Part shown: piece by piece, positions 1 to 8,303 of the stretch
How the letters are laid out: each line of letters starts with the position of its first letter
Numbering within the stretch: the first letter of the stretch is position 1
Origin: Pseudomonadota bacterium
GTDB taxonomy: Bacteria; Pseudomonadota; Alphaproteobacteria; Rhizobiales; Xanthobacteraceae
DNA length: 64,000 nt
Direction of reading: 5' to 3'
Assembly: GCA_023386885.1 (NCBI GenBank)
Contig: JAEWIX010000095.1
Location: 71,696-135,695, forward strand
Program-made: the position numbers and the translations under genes
The notes under the pieces: generated by a model
Told to the model about the DNA's origin: nothing
Seen by the model: only the letters and a program-made list of their open reading frames with translations
Databases searched by the model: none

Positions 1-279
1 ACGGCCGGCGTCGTCGGCCTCGACAGCGTGTCGTTCGAGCGCTCCGCGGAAGTGCTGGTGATGCTGGTGCTCGGCGGCGCGGGCAATCTGTGGGGCGCGC
101 TGTTCGGCTCCGTGGTGTTCCAGATCTTCGAGCACATCGTCTCCGCCACCAATCCGTTCCACTGGATGACGCTGGTGGGCTTGCTCCTGATCGCCATCGT
201 GCTGTTCGCGCCGCGCGGCCTGTCGCACGGCGTCGCAGTGCTGTGGTCGAAAGTTTTCAGGCGGGGAGGGCGGGCATGA
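1..279 (+). CDS. livM: Branched-chain amino acid ABC transporter permease (LivM), C-terminal end only
   Basis: This is the 3' end of an integral-membrane permease; the start lies before the window. The visible 92 residues contain the segment VLGGAGNLWGALFGSVVF, typical of the last part of LivM/LivH permeases (Gly-Gly-xGxxxG followed by a membrane helix), then a final helix and a basic RGGRA tail on the cytoplasmic side. It would form the inner-membrane channel for leucine/isoleucine/valine or related amides with the two ATPases that follow. Its TGA overlaps the ATG of the next gene, so the genes are translationally coupled. The substrate cannot be told from this fragment; urea and aromatic-acid variants of the family exist. 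Confidence 0.85.
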   Translation, partial: TAGVVGLDSVSFERSAEVLVMLVLGGAGNLWGALFGSVVFQIFEHIVSATNPFHWMTLVGLLLIAIVLFAPRGLSHGVAVLWSKVFRRGGRA

Positions 280-1040
280 CCGACCTGCTCGCCCTCGACA
301 AGGTCTCGCGCGCTTTCGGCGGCCTGCGCGTCAATCAGGATATTTCATTCCGGCTCGCGCCGGGCGATCGCGTCGCGCTGATCGGTCCCAACGGCGCCGG
401 CAAGACCACCTTGGTCAACGTCATTTCGGGCGGCCTCGCGCCGACCTCCGGCACCTTGCACCTCGAAGGCGACGACATCACCCGGCTTGGTATTCCGGCC
501 CGGGTGCAGCGCGGGCTGGTGCGCACCTTCCAGGTGACGCGGCTGTTCGCCACGCTCACCGCCGCCGACAACGTCGCGCTGGCGATCATGCAGCGCAAGG
601 GCATCACCCGCCGTTTCTTCTCCGCCGCGACTGACGCACCCGAGGTGCGCGCGGAGTGGGAGCAGTTGCTCGGCACGCTCGGCATCGCGCATCTGGCGCG
701 CATCGCGGTGTCGCAACTGGCCTATGGGCAACAACGCCTGCTCGAACTCGCCATCGGCCTTGCGCTCAATCCGAAGGTGCTGCTGCTGGACGAGCCCGCC
801 GCCGGCGTGCCGCACGACGAAGCGCCGAAGATTCTCGAAGCCATCGAGCGGTTGCCGGCGGACATTGCCGTGCTGATGATCGAGCACGACATGGACCTCG
901 TATTTCGTTTCGCCAAGCGCGTGCTGGTGCTTGCCAACGGCCGCCTGATTTTCGAAGGCACGCCGCAGGCCGTCACCGCCGATCCGGAAGTGCGCCGTGC
1001 TTATCTTGGGAGTTATGCCGATGCCCGCCGCCCGGCTTGA
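276..1040 (+). CDS. livG: Branched-chain amino acid ABC transporter ATP-binding protein (LivG)
   Basis: Cytoplasmic ATPase of the Liv-type importer, 254 aa, the usual LivG length. Walker A is GPNGAGKTT near residue 40; the LivG region RTFQVTRLF follows. The signature stretch reads LAYGQQRLLELAIGLA instead of the common LSxGQ, which is normal in LivG (AYGxQRxLE). Walker B is LLLDEPAAG and the H-loop is IEHDMD. The ATG overlaps the livM stop (ATGA), which fixes this start; an upstream in-frame extension through livM is rejected. The C-terminus overlaps livF by 20 bases. Confidence 0.92.
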   Translation: MTDLLALDKVSRAFGGLRVNQDISFRLAPGDRVALIGPNGAGKTTLVNVISGGLAPTSGTLHLEGDDITRLGIPARVQRGLVRTFQVTRLFATLTAADNVALAIMQRKGITRRFFSAATDAPEVRAEWEQLLGTLGIAHLARIAVSQLAYGQQRLLELAIGLALNPKVLLLDEPAAGVPHDEAPKILEAIERLPADIAVLMIEHDMDLVFRFAKRVLVLANGRLIFEGTPQAVTADPEVRRAYLGSYADARRPA

Positions 1041-1734
1041 GGTCGCCGGCCTCAGCGCCGGATACGGACCGACCCAGATCGTGCAGAACATTTCGTTCGA
1101 TGTTCCGGCCGGAGGGCGGCTCGCCATTCTCGGACGCAACGGCGTCGGCAAGACCACGCTGCTCGCGACCCTGATGGGACTGTCGACGCGCCACGCCGGC
1201 AGCGTACGCATCGGCGAGGCCGACATCACCCATCGCCGCACCTCGGCGCGGGCGTTGGCCGGCGTCGGCTATGTGCCGCAGAGCCGCGATATCTTCCCCT
1301 CGCTCACGGTCGAGGAAAATCTCGCCGCCGGCTTGAAGGGCCGCGCGCGTGCTGCGTTCGACGAAGCCTACGAAATGTTTCCGCGCCTCGGCGAACGGCG
1401 GCGTCATCTCGGCGGACAACTGTCGGGCGGCGAACAGCAGATGCTGTCGATGGCGCGCACCATGCTGGGCAAGCCGTCGGTGCTGTTGCTCGATGAACCG
1501 CTGGAAGGACTCGCGCCGGTGATCTGCGACGAGTTGATGACCATGATCACGCGGCTCGCATCCTCCGGCGACGTCACCGTGGTGCTGGTCGAACAGCAGA
1601 TCGAACGCGCGCTGGATTTCGCTGACCGCGTGCTGGTCCTTGAGCGTGGCCGCGAGGTGTGGTCCGGCGCGCCGGACGCGTTACGCACCGACCGCGCCCT
1701 GATCGAGCGTCTGCTCGGCGTGGGGATTCACTGA
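1021..1734 (+). CDS. livF: Branched-chain amino acid ABC transporter ATP-binding protein (LivF)
   Basis: Second ATPase of the Liv importer, 237 aa from ATG 1021. Walker A GRNGVGKTT, the LivF-typical GYVPQSRDIFPSLTVEENL, signature LSGGEQQMLSMART, Walker B LLLDEPLEGLAP and H-loop VEQQ are all present. The start at 1021 is preferred to ATG 1015 because GGGAG at 1008-1012 sits 8 bases from 1021 but only 2 from 1015. It ends the operon; a palindromic repeat follows directly. LivF and LivG would form the ATPase heterodimer beneath the permeases. Confidence 0.92.
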   Translation: MPAARLEVAGLSAGYGPTQIVQNISFDVPAGGRLAILGRNGVGKTTLLATLMGLSTRHAGSVRIGEADITHRRTSARALAGVGYVPQSRDIFPSLTVEENLAAGLKGRARAAFDEAYEMFPRLGERRRHLGGQLSGGEQQMLSMARTMLGKPSVLLLDEPLEGLAPVICDELMTMITRLASSGDVTVVLVEQQIERALDFADRVLVLERGREVWSGAPDALRTDRALIERLLGVGIH

Positions 1735-1743
1735 GCTTGAAGC

Positions 1744-1829
1744 CGTCACCCTGAGGTGCGCGCTCTTGCGCGCCTCGAAGGGCGACGGCGATCCTTCGAG
1801 GCTCGCTTCGCTCGCACCTCAGGATGACG
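1744..1829. repeat. 86-bp palindromic repeat, family A, copy 1
   Basis: The ends are inverted (CGTCACCCTGAGGTGCG against CGCACCTCAGGATGACG, 16 of 17 matching) and the middle holds a second perfect 9-bp inverted repeat, CCTCGAAGG/CCTTCGAGG. A copy of the same length lies at 12273-12358. Both sit between the 3' ends of genes, as REP-like elements usually do. It could act as a terminator for livF or the convergent response regulator; that is inference. Confidence 0.8.
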
Positions 1830-1854
1830 CCGTCCCTCGCTACGCTGACAATCC

Positions 1855-2559
1855 TCACACCAGTCCGCGCCGCACCGCTTCGATGGCGGCCTCGGCGCGC
1901 GAGGAGATGTTGAGCTTGCGATAGACCGTCTTGACGTAACCCGCGACGGTATGCGGCGTCAGGCCCAATACACGCGCGGCTTCCGCCACCCGCAATCCAC
2001 GGCCGAGCAGCCGCAGGATGTCGAGTTCGCGTGGCGTCAGCGCCGCCTCGGCATCGACGTTCGGGTCCACCGTGTTGCGCTTGGCGAAATGCGCCAGCAT
2101 CCGCTGCGCGATGGAGGGCGACAGCGGCGGCTCGCCCATGTCGATGCGATGCAGGTAGCCGACCAGCGTATCGGCGTGCTGGTCCTTGAGCAGATAGCCC
2201 TTCGCGCCGGCGGCGATGGCGTCGAACAGATGCGCGTCGTCGTCGTAAATGGTTGTCACCACCGGCAGGATCTGCGGATGGCCATCCGCCAGCATGCGGA
2301 TCAGGTCGATGCCGTTGCCGTCCGGCAGGCCGATGTCGATCAGGGCGATATCGTGGACGGCGTTGGCGTCGAGATCAGTGAAGGTGCGCGGTTGTGCGGC
2401 GATCCAGTCACGCGCGGCCTGAAACGTCGCCGCCTCGCTGATGGCGATGCCGTTGAAGGCGGTGCCGAGCATCTGCACCAGCCATGCGCGCGTGTCGGTC
2501 TGATCCTCGACGATCAGGCCGCGCCGTTTGCGGGGCAGGGGCGTGGGGGTGGATGCCAT
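1855..2559 (-). CDS. NarL/FixJ-family two-component response regulator
   Basis: Cytoplasmic DNA-binding response regulator of 234 aa. Residues 13-130 form a receiver domain: acidic pair ED at 18-19, phosphoacceptor Asp75 in IALIDIGLP, and a KGYLLKD motif near 120 with the conserved Lys. Residues ~170-220 form a LuxR-type HTH (LTPRELDILRLLGRGL ... TVAGYVKTVYRKL). It lies 22 bp downstream of the sensor kinase gene on the same strand and is surely its partner. The target promoter is unknown; the divergent operon starting at 4972 is the obvious candidate by position. Confidence 0.93.
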   Translation of the reverse strand: MASTPTPLPRKRRGLIVEDQTDTRAWLVQMLGTAFNGIAISEAATFQAARDWIAAQPRTFTDLDANAVHDIALIDIGLPDGNGIDLIRMLADGHPQILPVVTTIYDDDAHLFDAIAAGAKGYLLKDQHADTLVGYLHRIDMGEPPLSPSIAQRMLAHFAKRNTVDPNVDAEAALTPRELDILRLLGRGLRVAEAARVLGLTPHTVAGYVKTVYRKLNISSRAEAAIEAVRRGLV

Positions 2560-2581
2560 GGGCTCAACTCATCGGCTCAAC

Positions 2582-4876
2582 TCATGACCTGTCGAACATC
2601 CGCTGCGCGGCATCGGCGGTTTCACTGTAGGAGTCGCCCGATAACGGCGACACCCCCTGAATGTGGGGTTGGTCGCCTGTCGTGCCCTGGTCGGTGGCGG
2701 CGTCGGTCGCTGTTGCGGCATCGGCCGTGAGCGGAATGTTGATAACGAACGCGCTGCCCCTCGATATCGGCAGTACGGCAAACGATCCGCCGAGATCGGT
2801 GAGGCGGCGGATGATGCCGCGCAGGCCGCTGCCATGGGCGCTGCCGTTGGCATGCGCTGGATCGATGCCGATGCCGTCGTCGGCGATAGTGATCGACAGC
2901 GTCTGGTCCTGCTGCGTGGCGGTGACTTCGACGCGCCGGGCGTTCGCGTGGCGGATGATGTTGCTGACGATCTCGCGATGCGCCGACACGATACTGCGAT
3001 AGATGCGATAGTCGAGCAGCTTGGGGCTCTCGTCTACCGCGGCAAGCGGCCAGTGCAGGTCGAGGCTTGCCGCGGCAAGGCGTTCGCCGGCCTCGTGGCG
3101 CAACGCAGCGATCACCTGGCCGAGCGGCAGTTGATCGGCGGAGAGGCCGCTGACGATGGTGCGGATATCGGCCAGCGCGTCGCGCAGCACGCGATGGGTG
3201 TCGGTTACGTCGGTCTTGTAGAGACCCGACAGCAGCCGCGCGCCGACATCGTCGTGCAGGTCGCGCGCAATGCGTCGCCGCTCCTCGACGCCGCCGCGCT
3301 CGAAAGCGTCGCGGCTCACCTCGACATAGCGCATCAGCCGCACAAGTTCGCGCGCCAGATCGCGGTCCGAACTGCCGAACAGCCGCTCGCCGCGCCACGG
3401 GTAGCGCAATTCCAGCGCGGGCGTATCGGCGACGGCCGGCAGACGCACCTCGAGCCCTTCCTGTCCGATCCCGACGTCGGTGACGGCGTGATCGAGCGGC
3501 GTCATCACCAGCGGATCGAACAGCCGTCGCAGCAGGCCGTGCCAGCGCCCGGAACGCTCCTGCGCCGACGCCGCGAAGGTGACGTCCACCACCTCGCGGA
3601 ACAGTTCGTGGCTTTCCACACGGTTGCGCGGCTGCAATCGCGTGCGCAGATTGTCGCGCGCCGGCAGATAGATGAAGGCCAGCGCCAGCAGCGCGATGCT
3701 GAACGAGACGTCGTGTTGCAGATGCATGACGTAGAGCAGCAGCGCGTCCAACGCCAGCAGCAGCGCGACGCCGCCGGTGTAGAACATCACCCGGAATGCC
3801 CATTCGTCGAGATCGAACAGCCGGTAGCGGCTGACGCCGAGCGCAAGCCCCGCATAGATCAAGAGGAAGAAGCCGAAGGCATGGCCTTGCTGCATCACCG
3901 GCGCGGCATTGACCAGGATCGGCGCGATGATCAACACCACGAAGGCGCCGGCGCCGACGATCACCGAGAGGCCGAGCCAGCGCAGCGCCGCGCGGCCGCG
4001 CGGATCGCGACGGGTGGCGAACCATTGCACGCCGACCGCGCCGACCAGCAACAGCATGTAGGTGAGGATCGGCAGTTGCGCGCCCATCGCCTGCTCCTCG
4101 GGCAGGCGCAGGATGTCCACCGCGAGCCATGCGACGGTGATCGCGGGCAGCGCCAGCAGCAGGCGCGGCTTCACCAGCGGGCGCGGATAAAGCAGGAACA
4201 GCGCGATCATCGCCGCGCCGAAGCCGAGCGCGCCGACATGATTGAGCGCGCTCAACACGCGAACGAGCCCGCCGTCGATGGCGAGTTCGCGCGACGAATA
4301 CACCGCCGCTCCATAGGCCGAGATCATGATCATCGCGCCGGCCAGCGTGAACAGCCGCGTCGGCAGGTCGCGCGGCCGCAGCGCCAGCACCCATGCGCCG
4401 AGCAGCAGCGAGCCGAGGCCGGTGACGAACTGCACCCAGAACGACGACGGCAGGTCGGTGATCGGCCGCCGCGCCGGCGTCACGATCACCTCGAGGGGGC
4501 CACGTTCGGATTCGGCATACAGCGTCACGCGCTTGTCGCGCAGCATGTTGGCGAGCGAGGTCTGCCGCTGCATGAATTGCGCGGCCATCGCGTAGGTCTG
4601 AAGCGTGTCGGGCTCCTCGACGAGGTCGCTGGCAACCAGTTCGATCCGGTTCCCACCGTCGATGCCGACCGCGACCAGCCGCGACGGCACCGGCAGCATC
4701 CGCGCCGGCCCGTCGGGATCGACCGCCACCACCCGCACGGCGTTGCTGTCCGGCTGCGCCTGCAACGTCATGCCGAGCCAGGGCTGATGCAGCACCAGCC
4801 AGAACACGAGCAGGCAGGCGCCGAGACAGAGCAGCGCCGCGGTCTGCATGATGCGGTTTGGAAGCCAGTGCGTCAT
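2582..4876 (-). CDS. Membrane sensor histidine kinase (NarX/HPK7-like)
   Basis: Predicted inner-membrane sensor of 764 aa. One N-terminal helix (~10-30) is followed by a ~110-residue periplasmic segment with a PDZ-like opening (VRVVAVDPDGPA), then about eight helices to ~420, then a cytoplasmic part. The HisKA_3-type dimerisation motif RRRIARDLHDDVG places the phosphoacceptor at about His541. The HATPase domain shows the N-box REIVSNIIRHAN (~635-645), G1 DDGIGI and G2 GSGLRGI. ATG 4876 begins MTHWLPNRIMQ just before the first helix; a reading frame extending to 5083 would overlap the divergent gene and is rejected. The ligand is unknown. Confidence 0.92.
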   Translation of the reverse strand: MTHWLPNRIMQTAALLCLGACLLVFWLVLHQPWLGMTLQAQPDSNAVRVVAVDPDGPARMLPVPSRLVAVGIDGGNRIELVASDLVEEPDTLQTYAMAAQFMQRQTSLANMLRDKRVTLYAESERGPLEVIVTPARRPITDLPSSFWVQFVTGLGSLLLGAWVLALRPRDLPTRLFTLAGAMIMISAYGAAVYSSRELAIDGGLVRVLSALNHVGALGFGAAMIALFLLYPRPLVKPRLLLALPAITVAWLAVDILRLPEEQAMGAQLPILTYMLLLVGAVGVQWFATRRDPRGRAALRWLGLSVIVGAGAFVVLIIAPILVNAAPVMQQGHAFGFFLLIYAGLALGVSRYRLFDLDEWAFRVMFYTGGVALLLALDALLLYVMHLQHDVSFSIALLALAFIYLPARDNLRTRLQPRNRVESHELFREVVDVTFAASAQERSGRWHGLLRRLFDPLVMTPLDHAVTDVGIGQEGLEVRLPAVADTPALELRYPWRGERLFGSSDRDLARELVRLMRYVEVSRDAFERGGVEERRRIARDLHDDVGARLLSGLYKTDVTDTHRVLRDALADIRTIVSGLSADQLPLGQVIAALRHEAGERLAAASLDLHWPLAAVDESPKLLDYRIYRSIVSAHREIVSNIIRHANARRVEVTATQQDQTLSITIADDGIGIDPAHANGSAHGSGLRGIIRRLTDLGGSFAVLPISRGSAFVINIPLTADAATATDAATDQGTTGDQPHIQGVSPLSGDSYSETADAAQRMFDRS

Positions 4877-4971
4877 GGCCAGCGTTTGATTTCCCCCCGA
4901 GACAAGGGGTACGCCGACCCTGTCCGAACCGGCATATTGGCGAACCATCCCGATTTGTCGAATGGATTTCC

Positions 4972-5583
4972 ATGCTCGCTGTCCTGATTCTGGCGGAAGG
5001 GTTGACGGCGTTCTGCGCGCTCGGCTTCGAGATCGCGATGGCGCGGCTGGTCGCGCCGCATGCCGGCATATCCACCGATACATGGACCGCGATCATCGCG
5101 GCGTTCCTGCTGGCGCTGGCGCTTGGCAACCATGTCGGTGGCCGCATCGCGGCGACATCGGACATGCGGCAAAGGCTATGTGTTGCGGCCGGCGCAATGC
5201 TGGCAGCGGCGTTCGCCATCGCCATCGTACCGTCTGCGATGTCGTGGTGGGATGCTGCGATCCTCAGCCCCGCGCCGTCGGTCCTGTGGCGGATCGTCGC
5301 GTTCGCCGCGGTTCCCTGTCTGCCGGCGGGCCTTCTGCTCGGCGTGGCAACGCCGCTGCTGATGACCGGCGTGCTGGCGCTGTCGAAACGTCACGCCGTC
5401 GCGGGTCTGGTCTACGGCGCTGGCGCGACCGGCAGCGTTTGCGGCGTGCTGTGCGTGTTGTGGTGGTGGCTCGACGTGCTCGGCACGCGGGCGACATTGC
5501 ACGCGATTGCCGGCATCGCGCTGGCGCTGGCGGTGACGATCGCCGCCACCGCACGGCTGCAACAACGCACGGCGATGGCATGA
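4972..5583 (+). CDS. Membrane protein, spermidine-synthase-associated transmembrane module (no catalytic domain)
   Basis: Predicted polytopic inner-membrane protein of 203 aa. Its first 60 residues (EIAMARLVAPHAG...W.AIIAAFLLALALGNHVGGR) match the start of the next protein (ELAIVRLGAPYLG...W.AAIASVLLGLTAGHVLGG). It therefore corresponds to the N-terminal membrane module of fused MFS-like/spermidine synthase proteins without the SpeE domain. Its TGA overlaps the ATG of the next gene. It probably partners that protein as a second membrane half; function unknown. ATG 4972 is chosen because the hydrophobic family start follows it immediately. Confidence 0.75.
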   Translation: MLAVLILAEGLTAFCALGFEIAMARLVAPHAGISTDTWTAIIAAFLLALALGNHVGGRIAATSDMRQRLCVAAGAMLAAAFAIAIVPSAMSWWDAAILSPAPSVLWRIVAFAAVPCLPAGLLLGVATPLLMTGVLALSKRHAVAGLVYGAGATGSVCGVLCVLWWWLDVLGTRATLHAIAGIALALAVTIAATARLQQRTAMA

Positions 5584-7139
5584 TCCGGTTTCTGCTGCCG
5601 CTTGCGGTGTTGCTGTCGGCGGCGGCGTCGCTGGCTGTGGAGCTGGCCATCGTTCGGCTCGGCGCACCCTATCTTGGGCAATCGCTGCTGCCGTGGTCGG
5701 CGGCGATTGCCAGCGTGCTGCTCGGGCTCACCGCAGGCCATGTGCTGGGCGGGCTCGCGGGCGGCGAGGCGGCGACGTCGCGCGTGTTGCGCGGCTGGCT
5801 TTCCGCAATGTGGCTCGCGGCCGGCGTCGCGGCGCTGGCGATGCCGGTGCTGATCGGCCCGGTGGCGAGCGCGTTCGCCGGCGAGAACGGCTTCGGCCTC
5901 GATGCGGTGGCGGCGATTGCCGCGCTGGCCGCGCCGCCGAGTTTCGCCGCCGGTTTCGTTTCGCCGCTGGCGCTGCGTCTCGCCGCGCGGACGCCGTCTC
6001 TCGCGCTGCCGCGCATGGTCGGCGCGATCTACGCGGCCTCCGCCATCGGCAGCGTTGCCGGCACCGCGCTTGCCGGTTTCGTCGTGCTGGAACGGTTCGG
6101 CGCGGCGGGGCTGGCGTATCTCGCCGGCGAGGTCTGGCTGCTGCTCGGCGTGTTGGCGCTGCCGGCGCGAAAGCCTGCGGTCGTCGCGCCGGTCTACGGC
6201 CTGGTGCTGGCGGCCATCGGCGTGTTGCCGTGGCTCGGCGGCCAACAGTGCCTCGTCGAGTCGCGCTACACCTGCATCCGCTTGCTGGACAAGCCGCTCG
6301 CGGGCGGCGATCTGCTGCGTTTCATGATCCTCGACGAGGGCGTGCACTCGGCCTCCGACCGCGACCGTCCGCAACACCTGCATCTCGGTTACGCGGCGCT
6401 CGCCGACCGTCTTGCGCAGGCGGCATTCGAGAACGTCGCCAAGCCGCGCGCACTGGTGATCGGTGGGGGCGGCGCGACCTTGCCGCGCGCCTGGGCAAAC
6501 GCCGCGAAACCGGCCGCCGCCACGGTGATCGAACTCGATGCCGAGGTTGCCGATATGGCACGCGATATCATGTGGGCGGGCCGCAGCAATCGTCTCGACA
6601 CGCTGATCGGTGACGGCCGCGCGGTGCTGCGCGCGCTGCCGCGCAGGCCTGCCTACGACGTGGTGCTGATGGATGCCTATCGCTCGCGCAGCGTGCCGCC
6701 GCATCTCGTCACCGCCGAATTCAATGGTGAGGTGGCGGGGCGGCTGACGTCGTCCGGCGTCTACATCTCGAATGTGATCGACCGCGCAGACCCGCCGCTC
6801 TTGGCGCTCAGCATCGCGGCGACCTTGGCGACGGCGTTTCCCGTCGTCGATCTCTGGAGCGCGGAGACGCCATCCGGCGGCACCACCAACATCGTCGTCG
6901 CGGCGTGGGCCTCGCGCGAAAACGCGTTGCGTCCGCCGCAACTCGTCGTCGATGCCACGGTGATGGACGCAGGCGACGCGGTGCGCACGCAGGCCGTGAC
7001 GTGGCGACGGCTCGATCTCGCTGCCGCGCGTGCGCGCTGGCCGCGCGCCTGCGCCGCGATCCTCACCGACGACTGGACCCCGGTGGACCGGCTGCTGGCG
7101 GGGCGCGCGGTGTGCGATCAAAGAGAGGCGCGGCGATGA
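5580..7139 (+). CDS. Fused membrane/spermidine-synthase-like protein
   Basis: 519 aa. Residues 1-~230 are membrane helices paralogous to the preceding protein. Residues ~290-500 are a SpeE-like Rossmann domain: ALVIGGGGATLPRA is the nucleoside-binding glycine loop, VIELDAEV the acidic residue after strand 2, and GDGRAVLRALPRRPAYDVVLMDAYRSRSVPPHL the region around the active site. True aminopropyltransferases carry an Asp-Ser/Thr-x-Asp motif there; this one has DAYRS, so a normal polyamine synthase reaction is doubtful. The ATG overlaps the upstream stop (ATGA), and its own stop overlaps the next ATG. Confidence 0.8.
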   Translation: MIRFLLPLAVLLSAAASLAVELAIVRLGAPYLGQSLLPWSAAIASVLLGLTAGHVLGGLAGGEAATSRVLRGWLSAMWLAAGVAALAMPVLIGPVASAFAGENGFGLDAVAAIAALAAPPSFAAGFVSPLALRLAARTPSLALPRMVGAIYAASAIGSVAGTALAGFVVLERFGAAGLAYLAGEVWLLLGVLALPARKPAVVAPVYGLVLAAIGVLPWLGGQQCLVESRYTCIRLLDKPLAGGDLLRFMILDEGVHSASDRDRPQHLHLGYAALADRLAQAAFENVAKPRALVIGGGGATLPRAWANAAKPAAATVIELDAEVADMARDIMWAGRSNRLDTLIGDGRAVLRALPRRPAYDVVLMDAYRSRSVPPHLVTAEFNGEVAGRLTSSGVYISNVIDRADPPLLALSIAATLATAFPVVDLWSAETPSGGTTNIVVAAWASRENALRPPQLVVDATVMDAGDAVRTQAVTWRRLDLAAARARWPRACAAILTDDWTPVDRLLAGRAVCDQREARR

Positions 7140-7462
7140 GCGACGTTCTCCGCCAGGTCGCCCGCACCGCCGTGCTCTGTGTCGCGCTCGGCCTGCTGTT
7201 GTATCTCGCGCTATCAACGGCGGCTGACTATCCCGTCACCGCGCCGGCGGTGGGATTGATCGGCGCCTCCGTCGTCGGCGCGCTGGTGTTTCACCTGCTC
7301 CGCGATGCCTGGCGCAGCGGCATCATTCCGGAGAAATTCGGTATCACCTCGCGCGAAGCCAACCCGGTCTGGTACTGGGGCTCGATGGCCTGGTACGGCG
7401 CGTGCCTGATCTGCCTCGTCGCGCTGGCACTCTTGTGCCTGTTGCGGATCGTCGGGCTGTGA
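7136..7462 (+). CDS. Small membrane protein of the SpeE-like operon
   Basis: 108 aa with about three predicted helices (residues ~10-28, 36-52, 80-104) and a short central loop EKFGITSREANPVWYW. Its ATG overlaps the upstream TGA, so it is the third gene of a tightly coupled operon with the two SpeE-like genes. No known family is recognised with confidence. It may assist assembly of the membrane complex (inference). Confidence 0.7.
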   Translation: MSDVLRQVARTAVLCVALGLLLYLALSTAADYPVTAPAVGLIGASVVGALVFHLLRDAWRSGIIPEKFGITSREANPVWYWGSMAWYGACLICLVALALLCLLRIVGL

Positions 7463-7547
7463 GAAACTCTCAACAGATGACCCGCCCATCAGCCGTCATG
7501 GCCGGATTTCCTCGCAATGCGCCTTCGCGGCGAACGGGAGCGGGGAC

Positions 7548-7898
7548 GTGACGGTTTTCGAGGTGAGGCCGATGGCCACCTTCAGCGGGCTGCGCGGCGT
7601 GCCGTTGCTGGCGCTGTCGCACAACGCGCTGTTTCCGGCGCTGAGAATAGGCCCACTCGGCATCGCCCTTCGCGTCATCCGCAATCACGAATTCCGCTAC
7701 GACGAGATCGAGACGATCGCCCTGACGCGGCTGCTCGGCATTCAGGTCACCTTCGTGCCGCGCGCGGGACTGCGGACCTTCATCGCCAGTTTTGCCGGAG
7801 AGGCCGCCGTCGCGCCGGTTCTCGCTGCGCTGCGGCGTCACGGCGCACCGCTGGCGCAAGCTGCGCTGGCGCGGCAGGCGGATGAATCGTTCGTCTGA
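7548..7898 (+). CDS. Conserved hypothetical protein, PH-like small protein
   Basis: 116 aa from GTG 7548, preceded by a GGGAGCGGGG purine stretch. It has no signal peptide; one hydrophobic stretch (VPLLALSHNALFPAL) is followed by mixed strands. The pattern FRYDEIETIAL ... VTFVPRAGLRTFIASFAGE resembles a bacterial PH-like beta fold, but the family assignment is weak. It is 85 bp after the small membrane protein and upstream of the RiPP precursor; no functional link to either is evident. Confidence 0.55.
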   Translation: MTVFEVRPMATFSGLRGVPLLALSHNALFPALRIGPLGIALRVIRNHEFRYDEIETIALTRLLGIQVTFVPRAGLRTFIASFAGEAAVAPVLAALRRHGAPLAQAALARQADESFV

Positions 7899-8041
7899 CG
7901 CACCCCCATGAACGGGGGGTTGCTGGCGTTCGGCACCGCCGCCTAAAAATTCAATGTTCAAGAATCGGATGTTTGAGGAAACCCCGTCCGAGCCGGTTTG
8001 ACTCAGGATTTGCCCCAAGGAACGCGATAAGGAACGCAACG

Positions 8042-8272
8042 ATGCATCTCAACGACAAGCAGAACGCGAAGCCGCTGCCCTTCGTTCTTGCCAATTCCAA
8101 GCCCTACGCGCTGGAGCAGTACGAAGACGATGCGCTCGGCTACTACGATCCGATCACCCAGACCTGGCGCGGCACGCTGCTGTTCCACAAGTCGTCGACC
8201 TCGCGCAATGTCTCCTCGACCTCGGGCCGTACTTCGGATTCCGATCTGTCGTCGGACGTGCTGGGCAACTGA
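8042..8272 (+). CDS. Putative graspetide (omega-ester RiPP) precursor peptide
   Basis: 76-aa peptide. AAGGA at 8029-8033 lies 8 bases before ATG 8042. Residues 1-50 look like a leader: KPLPFVLANSKPYALE (10-25) recalls the PFFARFLE recognition helix of microviridin leaders, then an acidic/aromatic patch EQYEDDALGYYD. Residues 51-76 hold 13 Ser/Thr, three Asp (66, 68, 72) and no Cys, with a duplicated SSTS (51-54, 58-61). Hydroxyl residues first and carboxylates after is the arrangement expected for side-chain ester macrocycles. The next gene encodes the matching ATP-grasp ligase. The exact core and ring pattern cannot be read from sequence alone. Confidence 0.7.
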   Translation: MHLNDKQNAKPLPFVLANSKPYALEQYEDDALGYYDPITQTWRGTLLFHKSSTSRNVSSTSGRTSDSDLSSDVLGN

Positions 8273-8303
8273 TTTGCCATCACCTAGTGTTATTACCTTC
8301 GTC

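Noticed and set aside
2663..4987. 774-residue open frame on the plus strand opposite the sensor kinase
   Set aside because: Antisense shadow with His/Arg/Gln-rich composition and no motif; the minus strand holds a complete kinase.
5580..7139. Calling this gene speE (spermidine synthase)
   Set aside because: The active-site Asp-Ser/Thr-x-Asp motif is replaced by DAYRS and a large membrane domain is fused; only the fold is supported.
7902..7920. ACCCCC/GGGGGGT hairpin as terminator upstream of the RiPP precursor
   Set aside because: Stem is short and no T-run follows; could fold but evidence is insufficient.
7998..8003. TTGACT as the -35 of the RiPP precursor promoter
   Set aside because: No acceptable -10 at 16-18 bases; the promoter remains unassigned.
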